Source: Pelotomaculum_B sp964543575
GTDB lineage: Bacteria; Bacillota; Desulfotomaculia; Desulfotomaculales; Pelotomaculaceae
NCBI GenBank assembly: GCA_964543575.1
Contig: CAZIYV010000108.1
Location: 1-11,946, forward strand
Length of the DNA stretch: 11,946 bases
Direction: 5' to 3'
The notes below the pieces were generated by a model, which searched no databases, was not told where the DNA came from, and saw only the letters and a program-made list of their open reading frames with translations. A program made the position numbers and the translations under genes. Every line of letters starts with the position of its first letter. Positions within the stretch are counted from its first letter, which is position 1. Shown here one piece after another: positions 1 to 6,549 of this stretch.

Positions 1-981
1 CTGGGTGCTCGTGTTCCCCAGGAAAATCGCGCCTACGCCCTTTTGGCCCAGGGCAAACAGGACATCCTTGCCATCCTGGTCCTTGGTCCAGATACGCAGC
101 CGTTCATATATTGAATCATTCTCATCGATCCAGTTGTTGCCATCTTCATCATATTGGGCCAGCTCGGCAAATCCATCTCCGGTATTAGGCCCAAAAAGTT
201 CGCTGCCGTTATCAACCTGGCCGTCACCATCAAGATCGATAGTAAGGAAACCACTGCCGGGTCCAAGGAAAGAGATCTGATCTTCCTTCCCGTCGGAATC
301 TAAATCAAAGCTGAACTTGTTGCTGGTAAGCTCCGGCGCTGTACCGTTAAAATTTATTACCAGCGGGTCAACTTTGGCGGCGTCTCCCGCCCTGATCCTG
401 ACACTGTGCTGTTCGGCGAATTCCCTGCTCATATTCAGCTGCACGGTAAAATCAATCTCCCTGCCGTCCGCTGTTTTCACAATACCCTGTGCCGCAAAAG
501 ACATCTTTGCCTGCTCCTGGTAAGATTCGTGAAGGTCATACTCCAGGCCCCAGCCCTGCCTCTGCTGAACCGGAGAGCCAGTAGATGCGGCACCGGCATT
601 TAATGCCGTTTTTTCATCTGACAGTTTTATTCTTTTAAGCATATAGAACTTTATTTTTTTGCCTGTCAGAGCTTCCAGCATTTTTTGAATGAGCTGTATT
701 TTCTGTTCGTCCTGATCACTCAGGGTGAACTCACCGGCAGCGTCAGTCTCCGCAATCGCAGAGGATTGACCTTGTCCCGCCGACCATGCCGCTCTGGCCT
801 GATCCGACAGTTCAACCACGTCTGTGAAAAGGTTTAAGGGCTGAGCCGCAGTCTGACTGCTATTGCCTTCAAAATCAGGCCTTCTGGTGCCCCCCCAGGT
901 CTTTAAAGATTCTTCTTTGGTGTATTTTTTGAAAACACTGCTTTCACCTGTCATGAGAATAGTGGAGTCTGCAATTATCAT
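1..981 (-). CDS. Partial protein with EF-hand-like Asp-rich motifs, sigma-28-controlled; runs off the left edge
   Basis: I translated this frame by hand from an ATG at 981 and it stays open for 327 codons to base 1, so the C-terminus is missing. A GGGGGGAG Shine-Dalgarno lies 7 nt before the ATG. The N-terminus has no signal peptide or membrane segment and carries an ESLKTWGG...RRPDFEG stretch near residues 25-39. A charged, probably helical part follows at about residues 85-122. Three calcium-loop-like motifs then appear: DLDSDGKED (226-234), DLDGDGQVD (249-257) followed by NGSELFG, and YDEDGNNWIDEND (277-289). This pattern is familiar from bacterial hypothetical proteins with dockerin/EF-hand-like repeats, but I know no established function. 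A good sigma-28 promoter at 1048-1074 places it in the late flagellar regulon, just downstream of flagellin. Metal binding is inferred from the motif only. Confidence 0.85.
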   Translation of the reverse strand, partial: MIIADSTILMTGESSVFKKYTKEESLKTWGGTRRPDFEGNSSQTAAQPLNLFTDVVELSDQARAAWSAGQGQSSAIAETDAAGEFTLSDQDEQKIQLIQKMLEALTGKKIKFYMLKRIKLSDEKTALNAGAASTGSPVQQRQGWGLEYDLHESYQEQAKMSFAAQGIVKTADGREIDFTVQLNMSREFAEQHSVRIRAGDAAKVDPLVINFNGTAPELTSNKFSFDLDSDGKEDQISFLGPGSGFLTIDLDGDGQVDNGSELFGPNTGDGFAELAQYDEDGNNWIDENDSIYERLRIWTKDQDGKDVLFALGQKGVGAIFLGNTSTQ

Positions 982-1047
982 TAAATATCTCCCCCCGCTC
1001 AGGGTCTATTTTAATATGGAGGTTTACAAAAACTGTTCTTAAATCAA

Positions 1048-1074
1048 TTATCGGCATACTCAAATAATTATTAA
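1048..1074 (-). promoter_or_regulatory. Sigma-28 (SigD/FliA-type) promoter of the left-edge gene
   Basis: On the minus strand TTAA (1071-1074), a 15-nt spacer and GCCGATAA (1048-1055) match the sigma-28 consensus TAAA-N15-GCCGATAA. The -10 is perfect and the -35 has one mismatch. The expected start is near 1041, giving a leader of about 60 nt before the ATG at 981. The promoter lies beyond the flagellin terminator, so the gene is an independent late-class unit. A GGGAC motif (1085-1089) sits 10 bp upstream of the -35. Confidence 0.8.
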
Positions 1075-1121
1075 TAAGACCAAAGTCCCAATTTACCTGG
1101 CTTTTTTAATGAAAAGAACAA

Positions 1122-1158
1122 GCTTATAAAGAAAGCCAGCCGAAACCGGCTGGCTTTC
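1122..1158 (-). terminator. Intrinsic terminator of the flagellin gene
   Basis: A perfect 12-bp stem (arms 1131-1142 and 1147-1158) with a 4-nt loop lies 12 bp after the fliC stop codon. On the minus strand the 3' arm ends CUUUC and runs into UUUAU. The U-tract is modest but the stem is strong and GC-rich. It separates fliC from the left-edge gene. Confidence 0.85.
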
Positions 1159-1170
1159 TGGCTAAGAATA

Positions 1171-2637
1171 CTATTTAAGAAGCTGGAGAACTCCCTGCGG
1201 CTGCTGGTTGGCCTGCGCCAGCATGGCCTGAGCGGCCTGGGAAAGGATACTCATCTTGGTGAACTCCATCATTTCCTTGGCCATGTCAACGTCGCGGATA
1301 CGGGATTCAGCGGCTGACAGGTTCTCCGAGGAAGTGCCCAGGTTGTTGATGGTGTGATCCAGACGGTTCTGGTAGGCGCCCAGTTTTGAGCGCAGGGTGG
1401 AAACCGTCGTAATGGCAGTATTAATAGTTGTAATCGATGTGTTGGCAGCTGCCTGGGTGCTCACGTTGACACCCGTGCGGGCCACAGCCTGGCTGGCGAA
1501 ACTGCCGTCGGTGTTAAATGTCGCCGAGGAAGAAGCGAGCTGGGTTACCGCCTGGGTCGCCGTGCCGCTGGTCAGGTCGCCGAGAGAAGTAGATGAAATC
1601 AGCATAGTCTGACCGGTGGCGGCGTTACCGATGGTCACGCTGGACATATCGCCGTAAACCGTCACGGCCGAGCCGATGTTAGTGGGTGTGGCGTCCTGCA
1701 GCTGGATGCTGTCGTTCCTGGCGGCCTCCGTGTAGGTAAAGCCCTGGCCTGCAACGTTGCCGGCGTTATCAGTCATGGTAAAGGTAACGCCCTGGTAAGT
1801 GAGGGTGCTCGAGCCGGCGCCGTTGGTTACGGCGATGCCTGACCAGCTGCTCCCTCCGTCAGTGGAGTATTCCGCTGCTGTCACCTCACCGGCAGCAGCG
1901 CCGGTCACCCTGACCTGCAGCGTGGCGTTGCGGTCGCCGGTGTAGTTGCCCGCCGCCGCTGTGCCGCCGGTGATGGTGTCGGCAACTTCAGTGTTGGAAG
2001 CGGCATTGTGCGTTACTACGATGTTATAAGTCTGGGTGCTCAGTCCTCTGCCCAAGCCGTCGTTGGAAAGCGCGCCGGAAGTCAGGGTGGTGGCGCCGGC
2101 CGCGAAAGCGCCCAGGATATTGGCGTTGGAAGCTACTCCCAGGGTGAAAGCGTCCATGGCGTTAACTGTCAGGTTGATGTTCTGGTTGGTGTTGGCGCCG
2201 ATGTGGAAAGTACCGTCGAAGCCACCGCCTAAAAGGTTCTTGGTGTTGAATTCAGTCGTGTTGGAAACCCTGGTGATTTCTATGGCCAGCTGGTCAACTT
2301 CTTTTTGAATTTCTGCTCTGTCGGAGGTTGTTGCAGTGTCACTGGCCGACTGCACCGCGAGTTCGCGCATACGCTGGAGTATGGAGTGGGTCTCGTTCAG
2401 CGCGCCTTCAGCCGTCTGTATCAGTGATATAGCATCCTGACCGTTGCGGGCCGCCTGGTCCAGGCCGCGGATCTGCCCGCGCATTTTTTCGGATATGGCC
2501 AGACCTGCCGCGTCGTCACCGGCGCGGTTGATGCGCAGGCCGGACGACAGTTTTTCCAGTGATTTGGAGCCGATGTTGTTGTTGTTGGATAACTGACGGT
2601 AAGTGTTAAGAGCCGCGATGTTGTGGTTAATTCTCAT
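1171..2637 (-). CDS. fliC: Flagellin
   Basis: This is the structural subunit of the flagellar filament, exported by the flagellar type III apparatus. The 488-residue protein has the classic arrangement. The conserved N-terminal D0/D1 helices start MRINHNIAALNTYRQL and include LSSGLRINRAGDDAAGLAIS and QTAEGALNE (about residues 1-140). A Gly/Ala/Thr/Ser-rich hypervariable surface region spans about 165-395. The conserved C-terminal D1/D0 helices (about 400-488) contain NLSAAESRIRDVDMA and end in an ANQQPQGVLQLLK tail. It starts at ATG 2637 behind GGAGG (2647-2651). It is monocistronic, between its own sigma-28 promoter (2732-2758) and a terminator (1122-1158). Its leader carries two likely CsrA sites, which fits the neighbouring fliW-csrA pair. 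The gene could equally be called hag. Confidence 0.98.
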   Translation of the reverse strand: MRINHNIAALNTYRQLSNNNNIGSKSLEKLSSGLRINRAGDDAAGLAISEKMRGQIRGLDQAARNGQDAISLIQTAEGALNETHSILQRMRELAVQSASDTATTSDRAEIQKEVDQLAIEITRVSNTTEFNTKNLLGGGFDGTFHIGANTNQNINLTVNAMDAFTLGVASNANILGAFAAGATTLTSGALSNDGLGRGLSTQTYNIVVTHNAASNTEVADTITGGTAAAGNYTGDRNATLQVRVTGAAAGEVTAAEYSTDGGSSWSGIAVTNGAGSSTLTYQGVTFTMTDNAGNVAGQGFTYTEAARNDSIQLQDATPTNIGSAVTVYGDMSSVTIGNAATGQTMLISSTSLGDLTSGTATQAVTQLASSSATFNTDGSFASQAVARTGVNVSTQAAANTSITTINTAITTVSTLRSKLGAYQNRLDHTINNLGTSSENLSAAESRIRDVDMAKEMMEFTKMSILSQAAQAMLAQANQQPQGVLQLLK

Positions 2638-2646
2638 TTTTTCATT

Positions 2647-2686
2647 CCTCCATGAATTTTAATTTGATACCGCTTCCATGCGGTAT
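2647..2686 (-). promoter_or_regulatory. Putative CsrA-binding region in the flagellin leader
   Basis: On the transcript a 7-bp hairpin (arms 2680-2686 and 2667-2673, AUACCGC/GCGGUAU) presents the hexaloop AUGGAA, which puts GGA in a loop as in high-affinity CsrA sites. About 13 nt further the Shine-Dalgarno itself reads AUGGAGGAAUG (2643-2653) and supplies more GGA. One hairpin site plus one site over the Shine-Dalgarno is the arrangement known for Bacillus subtilis hag, where CsrA blocks ribosome binding and FliW relieves it. Binding is inferred from sequence and context. Confidence 0.75.
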
Positions 2687-2731
2687 TTGCTTTCCGGGTC
2701 GGCCGCCCCGGTAAATTTATTTCTGTTAAAT

Positions 2732-2758
2732 ATATCGTCCTTAAATTAAAGAGGTTTA
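2732..2758 (-). promoter_or_regulatory. Sigma-28 promoter of flagellin
   Basis: The minus strand shows TAAA (2755-2758), a 15-nt spacer and GACGATAT (2732-2739), a near-perfect SigD/FliA promoter. The expected start near 2725 gives a leader of about 88 nt. That leader holds a GC-rich hairpin (arms 2694-2698 and 2707-2711) and then the CsrA-site region. Two GGAC motifs 11 bp apart abut the -35 upstream (2759-2773). Confidence 0.9.
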
Positions 2759-2773
2759 GTCCTAAAAGGGTCC
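2759..2773 (-). promoter_or_regulatory. GGAC element abutting the flagellin -35 (unknown factor)
   Basis: The minus strand reads GGACCCTTTTAGGAC directly against the -35 TAAA. The flgM promoter has GGACCTTTTAGGAC in the same place, differing by one C. The two GGAC motifs are 11 bp apart, about one helical turn. An activator site or UP-like element is possible; no known regulator is recognised. Confidence 0.45.
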
Positions 2774-2835
2774 TATTTTTCAAGAAAACATTTTGGGTGA
2801 ATTCAAAACATTGCTGGAGGACCCGGAAGATGTAG

Positions 2836-2853
2836 GTGCGACTTCAGTCGCAC
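2836..2853. repeat. REP-like palindrome
   Basis: GTGCGACT and its exact complement AGTCGCAC flank a TC loop, preceded by TGTAG. From memory, TGTAGGTGCGA...TCGCAC palindromes are scattered REP-type repeats in several bacterial groups. It lies in the non-coding gap between the csrA terminator and the fliC promoter and has no U-tract on either side, so it does not look like a terminator. Confidence 0.6.
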
Positions 2854-2901
2854 AAAATGATCACCGATACAAAAGTTGTCATATTAGAAGGCAAAGAGTT
2901 C

Positions 2902-2941
2902 GTGAGACAAGGTGAGACAAGGGGACGGTTCTCTTGTCTCA
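2902..2941. repeat. REP/RAYT-type inverted repeat with a duplicated left arm
   Basis: TGAGACAAG (2913-2921) and CTTGTCTCA (2933-2941) form a 9-bp stem around GGGACGGTTCT. The left arm occurs twice in tandem: GTGAGACAAGG at 2902-2912 and again at 2912-2922. Motifs of the form GAGACAAGGGGACGGTTCT are, from memory, typical repeats linked to REP-associated tyrosine (Y1) transposases in anaerobic Bacillota and some deltaproteobacteria. No transposase gene is present here. Confidence 0.65.
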
Positions 2942-2963
2942 TTTCAACAGAATATTTCAGTGT

Positions 2964-3019
2964 ACAAGAAAAACAAAAGACTTCTGAGAACCGCAAAAAG
3001 GGTCTGCAGAAGTCTTTTG
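2964..3019 (-). terminator. Intrinsic terminator after csrA
   Basis: A 13-bp stem (arms 3007-3019 and 2974-2986, CAAAAGACTTCTG on the minus strand) encloses a 20-nt loop that can pair further with one mismatch. A UUUUUCUUGU tail follows (2964-2973). It starts about 20 bp after the csrA stop and ends the long flagellar transcript, so flagellin depends on its own promoter. Confidence 0.9.
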
Positions 3020-3038
3020 ATTTTTCTTGGAAAATGAC

Positions 3039-3284
3039 TCAGTCGCTTTTTTTGGGTTTCTCCCCGGCGGACCTTTTCAACAGCCGCATGGCTTCCTCAA
3101 CACCGGTAATAGCCTGTGTGTTTTCTTCCCGCAAATCCTTGTAGATCTCTTCCCGGAATATCTCCAGTTGAGCCGGCGCCTCTATGCCTAACCGCACTGT
3201 CTCACCGGTCACTTCCACCACCATGATTTTTATATCTTTGCCAATCATAATTGACTGGCCTTTTTTACGCGCCAGTACAAGCAT
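3039..3284 (-). CDS. csrA: Carbon storage regulator CsrA, translational repressor
   Basis: This small RNA-binding dimer blocks translation by binding GGA motifs near Shine-Dalgarno sequences; in flagellated Gram-positives its main target is flagellin mRNA. The 81-residue protein begins MLVLARKKGQSIMIG and keeps Leu4 and Arg44 (in FREEIY), which correspond to the RNA-contacting positions of Escherichia coli CsrA. The extra C-terminal helix (about residues 50-75) is the longer form seen in species with FliW, where it provides the FliW contact surface. The ATG (3284) directly abuts the fliW TAG (3287), and its AAGGAGGT Shine-Dalgarno lies inside fliW, so translation is probably coupled. A strong terminator follows. 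Confidence 0.97.
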   Translation of the reverse strand: MLVLARKKGQSIMIGKDIKIMVVEVTGETVRLGIEAPAQLEIFREEIYKDLREENTQAITGVEEAMRLLKRSAGEKPKKSD

Positions 3285-3725
3285 CTAGCCTACCTCCTTG
3301 TCAGCCCCCTGGTTTATTTTTAACGGGGCGCGGAGGGAATATCTCCGGTCATTTAGTATAACCTGTTTAGCCATTAATTTTTCTGTATTTACAACAATCG
3401 GGGCCAGCAGGTTAATGGTCGCAGAGTCCAGGCCTTTGCTCGTATTTACGGTGCATAAAACCGCGACCTGCTCCCGGTCAGCTATTTCAAGCTGCGCGGC
3501 TGCTTCTTCAGCAAGGTCGAATTCATAATCCCTGAATGCAACAAACGGGTTTACCAGCAAAAGACCTATTTCAGGCTGACCGGTACAGCGCAGGCAATAA
3601 AAAGGAGAATTCTCTTCCAGCACTACCAGGTTAAACTGCTTGTAGTCTTCCAGGCCAGGCATGCCCCAGGGAAAAGATAATACAAAACTGTCCCGCTGGT
3701 TGCTCTTTATCGAGATTACTTCCAT
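3285..3725 (-). CDS. fliW: Flagellar assembly factor FliW, CsrA antagonist
   Basis: FliW binds either newly made flagellin or CsrA, so it couples flagellin secretion to release of translational repression. The 146-residue protein matches the family in length and in features such as FPWGMPGLEDYKQF near the N-terminus (about 19-32) and LLLVNPF (about 55-61). The middle contains VAVLCTVN and the INLLAPIVVNTEKLMAKQVI block (about 103-122) typical of the family. The start ATG (3725) follows AAGGAGG at good spacing. It comes after a FlaG-like gene and a perfect intercistronic hairpin, and its stop codon touches the csrA start. Confidence 0.96.
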   Translation of the reverse strand: MEVISIKSNQRDSFVLSFPWGMPGLEDYKQFNLVVLEENSPFYCLRCTGQPEIGLLLVNPFVAFRDYEFDLAEEAAAQLEIADREQVAVLCTVNTSKGLDSATINLLAPIVVNTEKLMAKQVILNDRRYSLRAPLKINQGADKEVG

Positions 3726-3745
3726 AAAAAGTCCTCCTTGTTAAT

Positions 3746-3767
3746 AAAGTGACCCGGCGGTCACTTT
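3746..3767 (-). other. Perfect intercistronic hairpin upstream of fliW
   Basis: AAAGTGACC and GGTCACTTT form a 9-bp perfect stem with a 4-nt loop in the 45-bp gap between the FlaG-like gene and fliW. It begins three bases after the stop codon and ends just before the fliW Shine-Dalgarno (3733-3739). No U-tract follows on the minus strand, so a processing or mRNA-stability element fits better than a strong terminator. Confidence 0.6.
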
Positions 3768-3770
3768 CTT

Positions 3771-4118
3771 TTATGCATACCCGTTGAGGTTTCTGCCCTT
3801 CTTCTCATTTAGTTCCGCCAGCCAGGCTTCAGCCTCTTCCAGGGTGAATTCTCGGCTGGCTCCGGTACGGCGGTCCCTGGACTTGATCCTGGGCTTACCT
3901 TCTTTTTTTGTGATAAAGTCGAGAGGTTGATTAAACATCTCCGCCGCCTGGCGCATCCTCTCCACAGCTTTATTAAGCTCAAAGCGCATCTTGCGCAGGG
4001 CCAGGTCTTCGCTTTGCAATAGTTCCTCTTCAACAGTAGGCTTAAAACGGCTGACATCATGGATCCGGGCCGCGTCCTGAACAATCTGCGCTTGCAGCCC
4101 ACCCGCCCCTATTTTCAT
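3771..4118 (-). CDS. Small FlaG-like flagellar protein (tentative)
   Basis: This is a 115-residue, hydrophilic, soluble protein with no signal peptide. Residues 44-105 resemble the FlaG family layout: a helix LNKAVERMRQAAEMFNQPLDF, a short strand region KPRIKSRDRRTG, then a terminal helix. Typical FlaG has ...DxxTGEVIRxIPPEE after the strand; here it reads RRTGASREFTLEEAEAW, so the match is divergent. FlaG proteins influence filament length in some bacteria. The gene occupies the flgL-fliW interval where Bacillus subtilis has the unrelated, longer yviE. The start ATG (4118) has an AGGTGG ribosome site. The gene is clearly real, being in frame, spaced and co-oriented in an operon; the family call is moderate. 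Confidence 0.6.
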   Translation of the reverse strand: MKIGAGGLQAQIVQDAARIHDVSRFKPTVEEELLQSEDLALRKMRFELNKAVERMRQAAEMFNQPLDFITKKEGKPRIKSRDRRTGASREFTLEEAEAWLAELNEKKGRNLNGYA

Positions 4119-4162
4119 GGGAGTCCACCTGGCCTTATGTTCAAAATCTAAGAATGGATTCT

Positions 4163-5122
4163 TTAGCTTAGAAAATTCAGCAAGCTGACCTCGAGGGATT
4201 TTGATCCCGCGGCCAGGGAAGCCTGGTATGACAGCAACTGCTGGTTGTACACAACCGATAGCCTGGCCATATCAGCGCCTTCAATATTATTCAAGTTTTC
4301 GGTAAGCTTGACCTCCTGGTCACCCAACATGTTTTGCAGTGCCTCAAAATGGCTGGTCCTGGCCCCGACCTGAACCCTGTACCGTAATAAGCGGTCTGTT
4401 TCCTGCTTCAGGTCGCTTATGCTGGTCTGGAGCCCGGTTAAATCATTACTGTTCAGCCTGTTTCTCAGGTCAAAAAGAACTTTAAAAACACCGTCTCCGC
4501 TAGCCGGCGAGGTCCCGTCACTTACCGTGTAAGTTCCGTCACCGTTATCGGTAGCCAGTCCGAAAACACCCGGCAAGCCGGCAGTGGTGATACCGGGGGA
4601 GTCAATCCGGTAATCGGTGCCGGACAGCACTTCGCGGCGGATTTCGTTGGTGTCGCCAGAATAAATTATCTGGTCTCCCACTCTTTCAAAAGGAGGAGCG
4701 TTGTTTTTGGTCCCGGCGTAGATGTACTTGTCGCCCAAGGAAGAATTACCCAGATCAACAACCTGGTTGATCAGCTTGTCGATTTGTTCCGCAATAGCGG
4801 CTCTATCGCTTAAGTTGTATGTATCATTGGCGGCTTGAACAGCTAATTCCCCGGCCTTGGCCAGTACTTCACCCATGGTGCCCATGGCTGTGTCGTTCAT
4901 ATTTAGATAGCCCAGGCCGTCTTCAATATTCCTGTTATATTGTTCCATGTAAGTCAAATTGGTCTTAATGGAAAGAAACTGCCCCATCACATTGGGATCG
5001 TCACTCGGGCGCAAAAGCCTTTTGCTGGTGGCGAGTTGCTCCTGGCTGCGGGCGATATTGCTCTGATTGAGCTGAATGCTGCTAATGATACTGTCGGTCA
5101 TGTACTTATTGGTGATACGCAT
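4163..5122 (-). CDS. flgL: Flagellar hook-associated protein 3, FlgL
   Basis: FlgL is the second hook-filament junction protein, placed between FlgK and the flagellin filament. The 319-residue protein starts MRITNKYMTDSIISSIQLNQSNIARSQ and has the flagellin-like N-terminal helix region (about 1-140) with LRPSDDPNVMGQFLSIKTNL and the AAIAEQIDKLINQVVDLGNS block. The C-terminal helix (about 270-319) includes NIEGADMARLSVVYNQQLLSYQ, the FlgL counterpart of the flagellin C-terminus. The GGGAGG ribosome site overlaps the flgK stop (gap 5 bp), so the two junction proteins are probably translated in a coupled way. Length is close to the usual ~300. Confidence 0.96.
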   Translation of the reverse strand: MRITNKYMTDSIISSIQLNQSNIARSQEQLATSKRLLRPSDDPNVMGQFLSIKTNLTYMEQYNRNIEDGLGYLNMNDTAMGTMGEVLAKAGELAVQAANDTYNLSDRAAIAEQIDKLINQVVDLGNSSLGDKYIYAGTKNNAPPFERVGDQIIYSGDTNEIRREVLSGTDYRIDSPGITTAGLPGVFGLATDNGDGTYTVSDGTSPASGDGVFKVLFDLRNRLNSNDLTGLQTSISDLKQETDRLLRYRVQVGARTSHFEALQNMLGDQEVKLTENLNNIEGADMARLSVVYNQQLLSYQASLAAGSKSLEVSLLNFLS

Positions 5123-5127
5123 TTTTT

Positions 5128-6531
5128 CTACCTCCCGACAAGCCCGTTAATTAGGAGATCCAGCATTTCATCCAGGACATTGATAACTCTGGCTGAAGCC
5201 TGGAAGCCAAACTGGAACTGCATCATTTTAGTCAGTTCTTCGTCTGTTGAAACACCGGACACTGAATCCCTCAGACCGGTAATCTGCTGTTTGATAGCAG
5301 TCTGGTTGTCAGCCATATCACTGGCGTTCGCGGCGTTGCCGCCCACCTGCGTGAGCAGCAGGCTGTAATACTGCTGGAAAGTGAAAGGTTTGTCAATCGG
5401 GTCGATCTGGCTGTCCCTGAGGTCAGCAACACTGCCGGCCAGGGTGCCGTCAATTGTGGACGGGTCTTCCATAATGCCGGTATTTACCGCGAAATCTCCT
5501 GTGACCAGATCCCCCGCGAAGAAATCAATACCCACGCCGGCAATCATGCTTTGCATATTCAGCGCGATGTCGTTTAGTTTCTCTTTATAATCAATAACAT
5601 TCTGCCTGGCTCTCTCCATTCCCAACAGTGACCCGCCCTTGCTGGTATCAAGGTTATTATCGGTCAGGTTGATAACATCACTGCCGTAAGCGGTGAGAGT
5701 GATAGTGTCACCATCGGTGGTCAAACCCAGAGTTGCGGGATCGGCGGTTCTGACGTCCACCCCAAAAAAGGTTAGCGAAGCTAATTCACCTGTCGGTTTT
5801 CCCCCGACGGTTTCAAAGGACACCCCGACCGGGCCGAACTTACTTAGTTCTTCCAGAGCCTGATCGCGTTTATCCAGCAAATCGTTAGGCTGTTGACCAA
5901 CATCATAAACCCTTTTGATCGAGTCAGTCAGGTTCCGGATCTGAACCAACAGGTCATTGGCCTCATTTACCTGATCACTGATCATGCCCCCGGTAACCGC
6001 AGGTGTTGAGTCTATCATAGCCACGCTGTTTTGCACATCACTCAGTTGGTTATATGTATAGGTCATCATGGATGCTAAACTGTCACCCGCCTGGGCTACC
6101 GCCGCTTTTACGCCAGGGTCCTGGGGTGTATTGTTTAAATCCATCCATGAAGTAAAAAAGCTGGTGATCCTGTCGTTTATACCTTCTGAAGCAGGCTCCG
6201 CGAAGGAAGCCTCAGTCCGCTGCAGGACAGAAATCTGACCATCCCAGTAAGCGCTGTCGGTTGTTGAGCGGCGCACATTGTTATCCAGGTATTGATCCTT
6301 AACCCGGCGGATACTGCTTACCTCTACTCCGGTGCCAATTTGCCCAGGCGTTACCGGGTTGGTGTTCATGTCGGGGAGGGTATAGGGATCGGTAGCGGTG
6401 ATCACCGCCTCCTGCCTGGAATAACCGGGGGTGCTGGCGTTGGCCAGGTTATGCCCGGTAATATCCAGAGCGTATTGATTCAATTTCATGCCCCTGCGGG
6501 CGGTCTCCAAACCAAACCACGTTCCCGGCAT
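5128..6531 (-). CDS. flgK: Flagellar hook-associated protein 1, FlgK
   Basis: FlgK is the first hook-filament junction protein, exported by the flagellar type III system with FlgN as chaperone. The 467-residue protein opens with the rod/hook family N-terminus GLETARRGMKLNQYALDITGHNLANASTPGYSRQ (about 7-40). It contains the FlgK segment SYWDGQISVLQRTEASF-like region near 80-95 and ends with the hook-family helix FQASARVINVLDEMLDLLINGLV. It is slightly shorter than Bacillus subtilis FlgK (about 507), with a compact central domain. The ATG (6531) has AGGTGG 9 nt upstream. It follows flgN after 18 bp and precedes flgL by 5 bp. Confidence 0.97.
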   Translation of the reverse strand: MPGTWFGLETARRGMKLNQYALDITGHNLANASTPGYSRQEAVITATDPYTLPDMNTNPVTPGQIGTGVEVSSIRRVKDQYLDNNVRRSTTDSAYWDGQISVLQRTEASFAEPASEGINDRITSFFTSWMDLNNTPQDPGVKAAVAQAGDSLASMMTYTYNQLSDVQNSVAMIDSTPAVTGGMISDQVNEANDLLVQIRNLTDSIKRVYDVGQQPNDLLDKRDQALEELSKFGPVGVSFETVGGKPTGELASLTFFGVDVRTADPATLGLTTDGDTITLTAYGSDVINLTDNNLDTSKGGSLLGMERARQNVIDYKEKLNDIALNMQSMIAGVGIDFFAGDLVTGDFAVNTGIMEDPSTIDGTLAGSVADLRDSQIDPIDKPFTFQQYYSLLLTQVGGNAANASDMADNQTAIKQQITGLRDSVSGVSTDEELTKMMQFQFGFQASARVINVLDEMLDLLINGLVGR

Positions 6532-6549
6532 ATTGATTAACCACCTGTC

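Noticed and set aside
33..266. 77-codon minus-strand frame near the left edge
   Set aside because: It is an out-of-frame shadow of the long open frame 1-981, which has the promoter, ribosome site and coherent motifs.
2836..2853. The GTGCGACT palindrome as a terminator for csrA or a regulatory hairpin for fliC
   Set aside because: It has no U-tract on either strand, a strong csrA terminator lies before it, and it is upstream of the fliC transcript start.
2836..3144. 102-codon plus-strand reading frame starting in the REP-like palindrome
   Set aside because: It runs through two palindromic repeats and the csrA terminator and then antisense through csrA, with no ribosome site or recognisable domain.
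4565..4576. Sigma-28-like -10 (ACCGATAA) inside flgL, and a similar one in flgK near 5658
   Set aside because: Neither has a TAAA-like -35 at 14-16 bp, and both lie inside coding sequence of an already transcribed operon.
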